Positions 53,353-64,000 of a DNA stretch of 64,000 nucleotides are shown in pieces. Source of the DNA: Paramecium tetraurelia (lineage: Eukaryota; Ciliophora; Oligohymenophorea; Peniculida; Parameciidae). The notes under the pieces were generated by a model that saw only the letters and a program-made list of their open reading frames with translations, ran no database searches and was not told the DNA's origin. The translations under genes and the position numbers were made by a program. Within the stretch, counting starts at the first letter, position 1. The number at the start of each line of letters is the position of its first letter. The DNA lies in the NCBI RefSeq assembly GCF_000165425.1, contig NW_001799649.1, positions 160,457 through 224,456 on the forward strand, given 5' to 3'.

Positions 53353-56089
53353 TCAATAAATTTTTCTTTGAACATGCATATTATTTCTATTTTTTAATAC
53401 ATTTTCTAATTATGCACTCTTTCTCAATTTTTCTTAATCTTTCTCTTTGTTTTTGTGTTACATGAACATTTACATAATTGTCATTTTATTATTTTAATAT
53501 TTTGGTTAATCTGGAGATCTAAAAGGATTAATATTCTAACAATTGCTGAGATTTGAATTTTTTGGAGATTCTGATGACATTGTCTTTTCTATTCTTTAAC
53601 TATCGCTATTCTTTAATTTAGGTCTATCTGTCAAATTGTTATTTATGAAACTATTATCATTATCTTCAAATAGATTGAATAATTTTTGAATCAATGATTT
53701 AAAGTCCTTTCCTTCTCTTTCATCTGTTCTTCCTACAAATTATCCTATCAATTAATGAATCACATTTAAAAATTGATATAATTTATTATTATTCACCATA
53801 TTTTGAGATTATGACATATTATCATAAATTGATTTTTATAAATTATTTTAACTATTGAAAGCATCAAATAGATTTTAAGTTAATTTCTTTTATTCATCTA
53901 ATTATGCTTATAGAGTTGAAATTTAATATTCATAAAGATCCTTATTAAAAGTAGATGTGTTATGTTCATCTTGATTTTTAATTCTTCTACTTGGTTGTAA
54001 AGATGAATATTAAGACACGTTTTCTGTTTCTGCTAAACTTTATTTTAATTTAGTAATAGTCTCTGATTTATCTGATATCTCATCCTTTAATCTTTCAATT
54101 TCCCTTCTTAAATTAGCTATTTCTTATTGGTTTAGATTATCTTATTGCTTTTATAGAGCTTTAACTTTATCTAATTCATTTTGATATTGTTTTTATTTCA
54201 ATTCTGAATTCTAAATGAGAACATCCTTCTCATTCAGTTGATCATTGTATGACTTTTCAATTTATTTCAGTTTATTCATGTATTCACTTACCTTATTATC
54301 AACAGTTGTTTAAGATTATAAAATTTGTTATTATTATCTCAAATTCTTATTTTTTTCAGATTCTAATTCAACTCTTAATTGATTCTTATCCTTTTCCATT
54401 TAAGTGATCTTTTCATATAAATCATCTTCCTATTTCTTGTATCTCTATTTCTACTCTTTAATATCCTCTTATATCTAATTTCCATTGTCACATTATTATC
54501 TTAAATATAAATTTGGAATTACTTCAATTGCAATGATAATTTTTTGAATTCATATTAAATCTTATTCATTACATTTTATTGTATCTATTGAATATAATCA
54601 ATCTATAAATTTTGATTGGCCCCACTATTCCAAATCATGGTTTATTTCTAATTTAAATCAACAACCAATTCCCATATGTTCTCTTATTACTATTGTTCAT
54701 TTAACTTATTTAAAAATTGAGTCTTAATTTCTTCCAATTCTTCTTCATGTTTCTTATTCAATCTTTATTATGCATCAACATATAATTCTTAAATCTATTA
54801 CTTAATCATTTTCTTAGCTGTACTGAATTCCTCACTTTCTTTATCTAAACAATTGTTCTCCAAATAATACTTAACTTTTCTCACAAACTACACATAAATT
54901 AGAATATAATACAATATTATGTGATTTCTCTAATTATTCCTATGATATTCCATTCTATTATAATAAATCATCTATGCTGTCTTTATAAATTTTCAAGCCC
55001 CCTATGAGTGTTCTATTCAATTCCTATTTGCATATCATTTGCCATTGTGTCTCAATAACTGGCATATTACCTTCATTGATAGTATTCACAAAATGTCTAT
55101 AATACTAATATTAAGAATTACTTGCACATTTCAACAAAACTAAAGGGAGTAGTTGGTTTTCCTTTGTATTATTTTAGTGAAATCTTATAAGAAAACTTCT
55201 TTCTTAAAGCCGTCAATTGTTCTTAAAATTCAGTTCTTAATTCTGTAAATTTCAACTAAGATAAATGCTATAAATCTTTTTCATCTTAGGTGGGTCTCAC
55301 AAGAGTCATACAATCTCGCTCTTAAAAAAACTATGTAATATGTCTTCTTATTTTATTCTTATTTTCTATCGTTTCACTAAATCCTTTTAATGGTTTCAAT
55401 GCATTTTCTAGATAATCCTTAGGTGTAATTTTGTTTCCAAATTCATCTTCTAATCTTAATGTAAAATCTCTTAGTATCCATAAAAATGAAGGGAATGTCT
55501 CAAAGAGATCCTTCTGAGTTGATTCATCAGTTTTTTGTAACATTTTAGTTAAATTAACCTATTGATTATACATAAGTGTTTACAATCAATCCCAAATTTT
55601 GTAATGCCATATCATCAATAGTTCCAACACTATTATAGATGAAATATGAGCTCATCAACATTGCCAATAGAAATATTTTAACATCATGATTTTATTCCTC
55701 TTCCAATGAACCTATACCTTCTGTATCTATTAAAATTGCAGGAATAGGTTCTTTTGATCTTCCAGATTCGAAATGTATAATTTCACTCCACATCCATAAT
55801 CCCTATTGATATTTTATATCAATTTAATACTTTTGTGCAGGCATTGACTGTGCTTCCCACATTAAATCCTTGATTCTATTGTAACAGCACTTAGTTAATT
55901 AGGTAACTTTTCCCTGTTCTGTATTTGCCTACAACTACTACAACTGCAAAATTCTTGCACTTATCGGCGAATGATTAGATAATTTCAATTGCTTCTTATT
56001 CCAACTTAAGTTCTGATGATAGTATTGATATTATTACACTTATTTTCATCTACTGATATTAATTATACTGCTCTTGGTCCTTTATTCAT
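53353..56089 (-). CDS. Guanylate-binding-protein-type large GTPase with long coiled coil
   Basis: An 861-residue protein from seven exons (introns 56013-56037, 55803-55830, 55559-55583, 55097-55121, 54888-54912, 54500-54522). The N-terminal large GTPase domain shows G1 VGKYRTGKSYL, FNVGSTVNACTKGLWMW, G3 ILIDTEGIGS, SSYFIYNSVGTIDD and the GBP/atlastin G4 signature with LRDF. A helical domain follows (FSFVEMCKHFVNTINEG). From about residue 470 the protein is a very long coiled coil with Gln/Asn-rich tail and basic end. GBP-family GTPases oligomerise on membranes. Animal GBPs lack such a long coiled coil; ciliates and plants have this extended form. No CaaX box or C-terminal membrane helix is seen. 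Confidence 0.93.
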
Positions 56090-56273
56090 AAAATTTAAAA
56101 TTCAAATATTTATTTGTATTGTTAATATTTAAAATACTAATACACTAAGAAATATATTGCAATTTTAAGTCTTTTTAATAAGAGTCAGAAAAATAGAAAT
56201 CCTTGATTAGTGGATAACTTATTAATGTTTAAACTAAATTAGATTGATTCCATTCTTCTATATTTGTTTTAAA

Positions 56274-56504
56274 ATGGATTTGAAGATGTAAGTATGTTAG
56301 TTATTGGAGAATATTGATAGGGTAATTGAATTAATGGAGAGATTGATGAGGACTTAATTGGGAACACTCAAATAAGAAGATCAAGAAAAACAAAAAGTTG
56401 ATCCAACATATTAATTTGAATAATTATTATTTTATAATGTATCATTAATGTAATATAATATATATTTAAAAGCATTAATCATAATAGTATAGTTTTTGGA
56501 GTGA
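56274..56504 (+). CDS. Doubtful short gene or 5' exon ahead of the Pumilio gene
   Basis: A 77-codon frame (MDLKMQVCQLLENIDRVIELMERL...) with good codon use in its first 50 codons ends 71 nt before the Pumilio start. Removing a 23-nt GTA...AAG candidate intron near 56447-56469 would run it in frame into the Pumilio ORF, adding about 95 residues. Either a small separate protein or an upstream exon is possible. Confidence 0.35.
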
Positions 56505-56575
56505 ATTATGTTAGATTTGAGCACTCTTTATATGATATTATAATTAATCGCTTGATAAACAAAATTTTAATTAAT

Positions 56576-58164
56576 ATGGCTTCTTAAAGTGAAGAGAAGG
56601 ACTTGATAGGATCCATATTAAGTGGTAATGATGAATTCGTTATTGTAGATTAAGATGACAAACAAGAAATCATTCCCAAAAAGGCAAGAAAGAATTTATC
56701 TTTGAAATCAAAAGAATTCGATCCTCAAATTCATCCAAAACATCCAGAATTTCAGACTTCCAATGCAAGCATATTATCAACAGGATATTAATCGCATTAG
56801 AAATAACGAATATTTTTCCAAACTTAAACATCAATAGAAATGTATATATATGTTTATAATCAAATAAATAGTTAGTCTTAACTTTCAAATACTTTACAAT
56901 AAACAGCAGATTAAGATAATAACACTTGTTCATTTGATCATTTCTAATGTACAATTAATTTTTAGAATTTAAAGCCTTCGATTCCTTTGGTTAGTTATAA
57001 CAAAGAAAACAATCAACAAAGAAACACCATACTATGCAACCTACTGAATATCAAAATCCTACATTAATCTTTACCAGTGATTAATGCATTGATGGCAAAT
57101 TATCTTTGAGTCAAACAGATCTTGTAAATAGATAATTTTTAATATAAAGGAATAAATATGCGGGAATTAATTGATCAATAGGAAACTGTAAAACATATTG
57201 GATAGTAATGACATCAATAAAAAAAGACTGATTTTTAATCAAGTAGAAAAGATATGCTTAAAGGCTTCAAAAGATATGTTTGGAAATTATACAGTTCAAA
57301 AGGTCTTTGAAGTTGGAAGTCAAGATTAAAAACAAAGAATGCACAATCTGTTGATTAATCACATCTTCGATTTATCAAAAAACTAATATGCCTGTCGAGT
57401 AGTTCAGAAGATGATGGAGTTTATAAAGTAACCTAATTACTAATTAAAAGAGACTATCCAGAGTAACTAGAGATATTTCTACAAAATTTTTATCCATATA
57501 TTATTCCATTATTAAATGATCCTAATGGTAATTATGTTATCCTATCATGTTTTGAGTTATTCAACAAAAATTAACTCATCTTTATTATTCCAATGATAGA
57601 AGATTCGGTAAGCATTTAATAATTAATTATAGTTGTAATTCATGTCAAAATAAACTTATGGTTGTAGAGTCATTTAGAAAGTATTAGAGATATATCCAAT
57701 TGAGCATACTTAAAAGATGATGGATATCTTAATGACTCTTGCATGTCAATTATGCTATTAGGAATTTGGAAATTATATCATACAGTATATATTAAAGAGT
57801 GGACCTCCCAAAGAAAAATAAATCATCTGTTAGATCATTAAGGATAATTTTGAACAATTAAGTATTAATAAATTTGGAAGCAATTCTGTGGAAAAGTATA
57901 TAGATGTTATGGGGCCTAATCAAATTATTAACATCTTATGTTCAATCTCAAATGATTAGTAATAAGTCTATTTAGTTTAGGTTTGTCTTTTACAATTTGT
58001 CTGTCAATCCTTTTGGCAATTACGTAATGAAAAAAGTGCTAATTAGTGGAGATCCATCTGTACAGTATTTAAAGAGTCTCTTGAAATAATATCCAGAACT
58101 TGTTCAAGGAATTAAAAACTCTGATTTCGGATAAAGAGTTGGATTAATTATGGATGCATTATGA
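56576..58164 (+). CDS. Pumilio/PUF-family RNA-binding protein
   Basis: A 481-residue protein from seven exons (introns 56842-56871, 56949-56965, 57124-57149, 57428-57450, 57608-57632, 57959-57980). PUF proteins bind 3' UTR motifs and repress or localise mRNAs. After a low-complexity N-terminus of about 190 residues come the PUF repeats. Their base-contacting helices are visible: GNYTVQK, YACRVVQK, GNYVILS, YGCRVIQK, GNYIIQY, GSNSVEK, GNYVMKK. Each has the family spacing of about 36 residues. The 17-nt intron at 56949-56965 is the shortest used here but is required for frame. The 30-nt intron at 56842-56871 contains no in-frame TGA and is called only from its splice sites. Confidence 0.95.
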
Positions 58165-59046
58165 GGGTCATTAACTTGTAATAGTATCTTGCTTATGAGT
58201 ATTATTCTATAAAATTGTAATAAGATTAGTATCCTTCTATTATTCAACTTGTTTATAAATAAACTTATAAAATTAATTTTGATTATTCTTTCTCTTAATT
58301 ACAAGACAAATTACTCTCCCCTACTAACGTTTATACTTTCATTCTTGAAATTATTTAATTCATCAAAAAAAAAATTTAAGACTCCTTGAAAGTAATGTTG
58401 ATCTTAATATTATGGTTATTATAAAGCTGGATATTTCTTCCAACTATCCATATTCCATTCCTTCTCTTATATCATTAATTAATTTTAATTTGGTTCGACA
58501 TTATAACCAATATATCATGTCAGAATTCATCCGAGACATATATAAATGTTTAAACTCTTCTAACGACACTAACCTAACACGAGCAAACACTTTAGCACCT
58601 CTCAAAGATGGATATTTAAATCAATCTAAAATCAAATTAAAATCAAACATTTAATAAAAGGTAAACTTGAAAAATATTAGTATTTTGGTTTAAAAATAAA
58701 TTTATAAAATTAATCAAGATTCATATAACTAATATTTTATTCAGATATTTGGAGAAATCTGAAAGAAGTTAACAAACACAATTCAGAGTAAAAAGTATGA
58801 AATTTATTACATATTAATTTATTTTTATAATTAAATTAGAAATATATTCTACTGCTTAACCTTTTTTTTTAATATCATAGTTGATTAGAGTTATCAATTA
58901 TTTATTCAACTGTTCTATAATCTAGGAGAAGGACTAATTCTCAAAAATGAAAGGGTTTCTATGAGAGAAATAAAGAATTAATTGATCTTTATTGAAGAAA
59001 ATTTCTAATTCCATTTACAAGTTAAAATATATAAAGTAAAATAAAA
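58165..59046. other. Intergenic region with overlapping doubtful ORFs
   Basis: At about 58370-58610 both strands are open. The plus frame from 58412 reads MVIIKLDISSNYPYS..., and the minus frame reads RGAKVFARVRLVSLEEFKHLY... down to a TGA near 58370. The minus one looks more protein-like but has no start, and no intron linking it to an exon was found. Neither is annotated as a gene. Confidence 0.35.
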
Positions 59047-61381
59047 ATGTTTCAAAACAAGGATATTGCCATTGATTTTTAATAGGATTTCTTTTTGACA
59101 GAATAAGTGAAAGAATTTGAAGCTCAAATTTCAGGAAGACTTCTAACTAAAGATGTTCTATTAAAATTTACTAACAAAGAAATAGTTTATATAGTTGATG
59201 GAAGCATTATTAGAATGTAAGATCTTAATTTATATATCAAGTGATTAAATCTTAGATGTAAAAGAAATGCCACAGATAATGAAAAATTTAGAATAAATCA
59301 AATATCTTAAATGGATGGGAGATTTAGGCTAAAATTTGTCAAAAATTGGAAAATGGTATATTATATGGAGAGGCTGCAATATAGATATGGGAGGATGCTA
59401 TTGTGCTGATGGAAAGAAGTAGGGAATATGGAAGGAAATTCTTATCAATTATAACAAGTTATATTAAAGATATCAATAGCTAAGTATAAGTTTATGAGTT
59501 TGGTCTCTTCAATGGTGGTTTGAGATAGGGTGTTTGGAAAATAATTAACTAAGATTAAGTGATGTATCCATATTTATATTTCATAGTGGAGGAGGATCAT
59601 ATGATTTACAGGGGAATAAGAATGGTTAATGGTTGGAACTTCATTAATAATGGGAAAAGTACTTAAATAATCTATAATTAGGGATTCAAGAGAGATTATA
59701 TTATAAGGTGAATATAAAAATGGCCAAAAAATTGGAAGGTGGGATACAGTTGATATTGGATTAAATCAAAATAAAGTTATGTATGATTTTAGCATAAAAT
59801 AAATAAGTGGTGGTGGAACATATAATGAGAGTGGACTGAAGAGTGGAAAATGGTTAGAAATACATGATTTATGGGATCAGTTAAATTTTATGATATTTAA
59901 TAGCTATAGCTCAGTTACATTCCATGGTGAATATAAAAATGGTGAAAAATATAGTAGCTGGACGACTGTGGATAGGGAAAATTAAAAAATGTGATTTGAT
60001 TGTTCTATTATTTTTTAGTGGTGGAGGATCATATTAAGAAAATGGAATCAAGAATGGGGAATGGATTGAAATTTGTGCTGAATGGAGGTAATTATGAAAA
60101 TAAGTAATAAGATCTGTTTGCTAAATTAATTTTAAAGGCTTATATAAAAATGGTAAAAAAATTGGATTTTGGGATACTCTTTAATATGGAAATACAAAAA
60201 TGTATGTTTACTTTTTATAGAATATTAGCGGAGGTGGAAAATATGATGATAATGGCTTAAAGCAAGGTAAATGGATAGAATTGCATGATGAATGGCAGCA
60301 GTACAGAACTAATAATAATCTAATTAGTTGGGATAGAGAAGTCACTTTTGAGGGAGAATATTTTTAAGGGAAAAAAATTGGAAAATGGAATACTATACTG
60401 AATGGAAAATAAAATATGTTAATTTATTATTTCTTATAAGAAAACTTTAGTGGAGGGGGATAATACGATTAGGATGGATTGAAAGGTGGTTAATGGGTGG
60501 ATTTATGTGATGGTTGGGAAGGGTAAACCTTAAAAATACATTTTATAGTAATGGTGTAAATACGATGTAATTTACTTATAATGGAGAATATTTAAAAGGG
60601 AAGAAGGTTGGCAGGTGGGATATAATTGACAAAAACTAAAAATTAATGTAATTAATTTTAATATTATATGTAAAAATATCTTAGTGGAAGTGGATCATAT
60701 GATGAAAATGGAATGAAGGATAGTAAATGGATAGAATAACATGAATAATGGAAATAGTAATTTTTAATTATTTTTGAGTAGCAATTTAAGAGAAATTACA
60801 TATCATGGTGAATATAAAAACGGTAAAAAAATTGGTTATTGGAATACTTTTCAAAAAGGAGAAAAAGTTGTGTAAATTAATATGATCTATGTTTATAATC
60901 AGAGGTGGAGGATTATATGATTTAAATGGAATTTAAGATGGGAAATGGGTTGAATTGGACGATTCTTATGATCAAGAGTTAAATTATTGCTATTAACTTT
61001 AGGGAATCCGCTATCACATACAATGGTGAATATCAGAATGGTAGAAAATGTGGCAAATGGGAATCTGTTTATGATTAAAACACAGTCATGTAATATATTT
61101 GTGAGAGTCGTATAAAATTATAGTGGTGGGGGAGTCTATGATGAAGTTGGATTGAAAAATGGATATTGGATAGAGTTAAATTCTGAATGGAGAACGTAAA
61201 TTATAATATAATTGGTAGTGATTCAAAGGAAATAATTATAAAAGGAGAATATAATAAGGGTAAAAAATGTGGATAATGGGAAACATTCCAGTTGATTTAT
61301 GGGGCAACTTAAAAAATGTAAATTTATTAATAATTATTAAGTGAAACTAAAGAATATGATGATTAAGGTTTGAGAATTTGA
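59047..61381 (+). CDS. Tandem MORN_2-type W/G-rich repeat protein
   Basis: Begins MFQNKDIAIDFQQDFF. After about 60 residues it becomes a series of at least seven repeats of about 75 residues. Each repeat has the pattern hGEYKNGxKxGxW, then W-D/N-T, then SGGGxYDxxGLKxGxWIEL and a Trp-rich turn. This is the MORN_2/YwqK-like beta-hairpin pattern found in many ciliate proteins. Many repeats carry a small intron just before SGGG (for example 59217-59241 near the start, then one ending ...CATAG before 59573), so exon borders track the repeat period. I did not resolve every intron; the span is given from ATG to the TGA that closes the last repeat frame. Molecular function is unknown; MORN-type repeats often mediate membrane or protein contacts. 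Confidence 0.85.
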
Positions 61382-61645
61382 AAGATTATTTAAATTATTG
61401 AAAACTTAATTAATGACATATGGTCTTAAATATATATATTCTCTGTTTTTGATTTTATGTTTAATCATCATTAATCTTAAAAAATTACTTTTCAATAGTT
61501 TCAATTTCAAAGTTCAAAACAATTTTCAGTTATCTAGTCTTTATCGTTCTTCAAGGAATGGATATTTGGATTATACAAATACTCCCAAAAAAATATACAA
61601 TGTATTTAAGTTGTTTTAAAAGAAATAAATATTATAAATAATAAA
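61382..61645. other. Short AT-rich spacer
   Basis: Contains a 68-codon plus-strand frame (61413-61619) that is open without using reassigned stops, but has random-like, low-complexity composition. Not annotated as a gene. Confidence 0.4.
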
Positions 61646-62788
61646 ATGGCTTTTATTTTTATTTTATTATTATATCAAAATTCTATCAATATCATGTATA
61701 ACTATTAAAGTTTTCGCAAAGGAGGTTTAGTCACCTTTAAATAAAAACAGTATCAAGTTTTAGAGGTATTTCCTTAAGGAATATAAGGAACTGTAATTAA
61801 AATATAAGAGGAGAACAAGGAAGATTAATTTGCTTTAAAAATTATAAATGAAATTACAGAAAAGGAATTGTAGATAACACAATAGCTTTAAAAAAATCAT
61901 CATTAAAACATAGTCAAAATTATAGACTTTCAAAAACAATAAAATAAGGTTTACATCTTAATGGAATGTTGTGAACACAATTTATATTAAGAATTAAAAA
62001 AAAATCCATTGGATCAAAAAGAATTGCGATATTTCATGATTAGTATTGCTAGAGGTTTAAAATATTTACATTCTCATTCAATAATACATAGAGATCTAAA
62101 ACCTGAGAATATACTTATTACCACCTTGACAGAAAAAAATAACAAATAATTATAATAAAGAGTATATAAAATAGCAGATTTTGGATTATCTTTGTAGTAG
62201 TAGCGTGCTTAGACTAAATATGTTGGAACATGCTATTATATGGCTCCAGAACTAATAATTAATCTTGATTAGCCTTACGATCATAAAGTAGATATATGGT
62301 CTTTCGGAACTATTGTGTATGAAATACTAACTGGAAAAACACTATTTTAAGGTCGGTCAACGTAAGAAATCTATAATCAGATAAAAAGCTAATGTAATAT
62401 TGAGAATTAAAAGGAATTAAATCAAAAACTGTAGATCATCAAAGATAAGAATTACTTGGATTTAGTAACCAACATGCTCAAATATGATCCCAATGAGAGA
62501 TTTAATATAGATCAAGTGATCAGTGAACTGTAGAATAAAGATTAAAATATAATAAAAAATAGAAGTGTAAGTTGCAATGTTACAGTACCTAAGGATCAAT
62601 AATAAGTTTAGTTTACGCTTAATAACCAAATTATTTGGAGGCCTGCACAAAAGTTAAATTTTCCCATAACCCTACCACAAACAATTAACAAACCTAACAA
62701 TATATAAATTGGACCTATCTATTTATAACCCAATAATAATGGTAAACAACCCAATTATTATGTAAAATGTTTTAAATAAAATAAATGA
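61646..62788 (+). CDS. Serine/threonine protein kinase (CAMK/ULK/PLK-like)
   Basis: A single exon of 380 residues. The kinase domain shows [55 protein letters not shown] and [21 protein letters not shown], all catalytic residues present. The glycine loop is poor (FPQGIQGTVIKI). The C-terminal 100 residues are Asn/Pro/Gln-rich. The first ATG at 61646 would give a hydrophobic N-terminus ([10 protein letters not shown]). An ATG at 61694 (MYNYQSFRKG) gives a more usual kinase start, and the true start is not decided. General eukaryotic kinase; subfamily not fixed, although the short length and pattern recall ULK/Aurora/CAMK-like ciliate kinases. Confidence 0.92.
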
Positions 62789-62992
62789 TTTCAAGTTATT
62801 TTGCATTTGATAACTTTATTTATTCTTAAGAAGGTTTATAGTTTTCTATACTCGATAATATTATTATTTGATTAACAGAATCTGAGATGGCTGCAATCTT
62901 CAAGAGCCTAAGAATCATTTTACAATTTTTGTATATAATAAATATGATTGATATAAAATTCAGAAATTTTTTAATCGTTAAATAATTTAAAA

Positions 62993-63680
62993 ATGGACTC
63001 TCTTTTTGCTCTATTTGATTAGTTCATTAGAATCAATTTGATAAATTATCCTTAAAATTAATAAGCCTACATATCAGAAAGCTGGGAATAATTCTTGAGT
63101 TTATTATAAACTTAACCTCTGGATTATGGGAAGATTTACACATTAATAAATAGAATGACTTATGAAGATTTAACATCAGCAAAAAATGAAAGACAAAGTT
63201 CTACTTAAAGATAAGTAGCTAGGAATATTACCGCAGCTTCTTCGCCAAGAATAGTTTCAACATCTGTCTCAAAGAATAGTAATGAAATTGTTAAATTAAA
63301 TTACAGGCACCAACATTTTGTAAAAGATTTCACAAATGGACAATGTAGCAAGCCCTAAAATTGCGGTTTCCAATCTCGCGAGTTAGCAATCGTTAATGAA
63401 TAAAACATCATAGCAATAAAACGTAAAATAACAAGTATTTATTATGATAATATAGTAAATGACAGAAGAATTTAACAGACATCTGTTATTGAGTAAAATT
63501 AAAGAATTATAGTTCAATTATTCTGTTTCTACGGACAAACTATATGCTATTGCAAAAATATTTCAATCAAAAGAGTGTTAGCCAACATCGAAATCACCAA
63601 TTAAATATCCATTAACACAATATACTAACAAATCTAGAGGAAGTAATCATAGTGCGGAACATTATAAAATTGTTGCTTGA
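62993..63680 (+). CDS. Hypothetical protein, ~218 aa
   Basis: Two exons give about 218 residues starting MDSLFALFDQFIRINLINYP and ending HSAEHYKIVA. A frame change near 63435-63468 requires an intron beginning GTATTTATTATG. The acceptor could be the CAG at 63465 or the AAG three bases later (31 or 34 nt), differing by one residue. The middle contains NGQCSKPQNCGFQSRELAIVNE, with two cysteines that might bind metal. No known domain. It follows the kinase by 204 nt. Confidence 0.72.
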
Positions 63681-63830
63681 TGTTTCTTTTTTAATAAAAT
63701 TATTCAATAGACTAACCTATTAATATTATACATTATAAAAAATAAACTTAGGTTATCAAAATTTAAAATTGAAGCAAACTAATCTCTATTTTTATTTTTT
63801 ATCGAATTTGATAAATAAGATCATTTTTAT

Positions 63831-64000
63831 TTATTTTAAAAAAATGTGGCTGCTTGATTATCTGGTTGCTTAGAATCAACATTTTTAGGAATCATGTTAA
63901 AATTATTCTAACGATAAGGAGAACGAGGGTTATTGATTATATTAGATTATTAGTTAGGAGTCCAATTTTATTAAATTTATTTAATATTTCTTGGACTCTA
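63831..64000 (-). CDS. Partial gene, C-terminal end of an unknown protein
   Basis: A minus-strand frame is open from the window edge to TGA at 63831-63833. It encodes a polar, Asn/Gln/Pro-rich tail (NPRSPYRQNNFNMIPKN...QAATFFQNKQK). Codon use is gene-like. The plus-strand frame over the same bases (from ATG at 63844) needs an atypical intron and is less convincing. The rest of the gene lies beyond the window. Confidence 0.55.

Noticed and set aside
55331-55543. Isolated 70-aa ORF
   Set aside because: It is an exon fragment of the GBP-type GTPase (…WILRDFTLRLEDEFG…) cut by reassigned stops and introns.
63844-64000. Possible plus-strand gene starting MWLLDYLVAQ
   Set aside because: It needs an intron with a GTTATT donor, whereas the minus strand reads as an uninterrupted, gene-like C-terminus over the same bases.

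Overview
The window looks like ciliate macronuclear-type DNA, most likely Paramecium or a close relative. It is very AT-rich. Every convincing reading frame uses TAA and TAG as glutamine and stops only at TGA. Nearly all genes are cut by minute introns of 17-31 nt, mostly 22-27 nt, usually GTA...TAG. Genes are tightly packed, often 20-110 nt apart, on both strands. All exon joins were made by hand from frame continuity, splice dinucleotides and family motifs. In most multi-exon genes the summed exon length is an exact multiple of three.

Layout. 1-5.6 kb (minus): a partial, unresolved gene at the left edge, a DHHC palmitoyltransferase, a hypothetical protein, a MAST/Greatwall-like AGC kinase and a small protein. 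6-13.8 kb (minus): a CK1-like kinase, replication factor C large subunit (RFC1) and a coiled-coil EF-hand protein. 14.6-26.4 kb (plus): a small MGC- (lipidation-type) protein, a hypothetical protein, SDA1 (60S ribosome biogenesis), an importin-alpha-like protein, PTEN, an EF-hand protein and a tiny endosulfine-like protein, with a decayed minus-strand gene at 22.2-23.3 kb. 26.9-30.2 kb holds a decayed non-LTR retrotransposon (YADD reverse transcriptase, frameshifted, with a 3' tandem repeat), followed by a small chromo-shadow protein. 31.5-35.1 kb: a secreted phospholipase A2-like protein, a hypothetical protein and a second DHHC enzyme. 36.2-50.4 kb (plus): a second CK1-like kinase and the 12.6-kb cytoplasmic dynein-2 (IFT) heavy chain. 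50.6-56.1 kb (minus): a coiled-coil protein, a mitochondrial DnaJ and a guanylate-binding-protein-type GTPase. 56.3-63.7 kb (plus): a Pumilio protein, a W/G-rich MORN_2-type repeat protein, a protein kinase and a hypothetical protein. The window ends inside a minus-strand gene.

Functions are mixed housekeeping and signalling: replication, ribosome assembly, nuclear import, intraflagellar transport, mitochondrial folding, mRNA binding, phosphoinositide and lipid signalling, and S-acylation. There is no operon-like grouping. The most unusual points are a one-base frame break in the AAA2 Walker A region of the dynein-2 gene, which coincides with an intron-like 22-mer; a PTEN intron with no AG acceptor; the frame-broken LINE relic with its repeat tail beside a chromo-shadow gene; and co-occurrence of a Greatwall-type kinase with an endosulfine-like protein.
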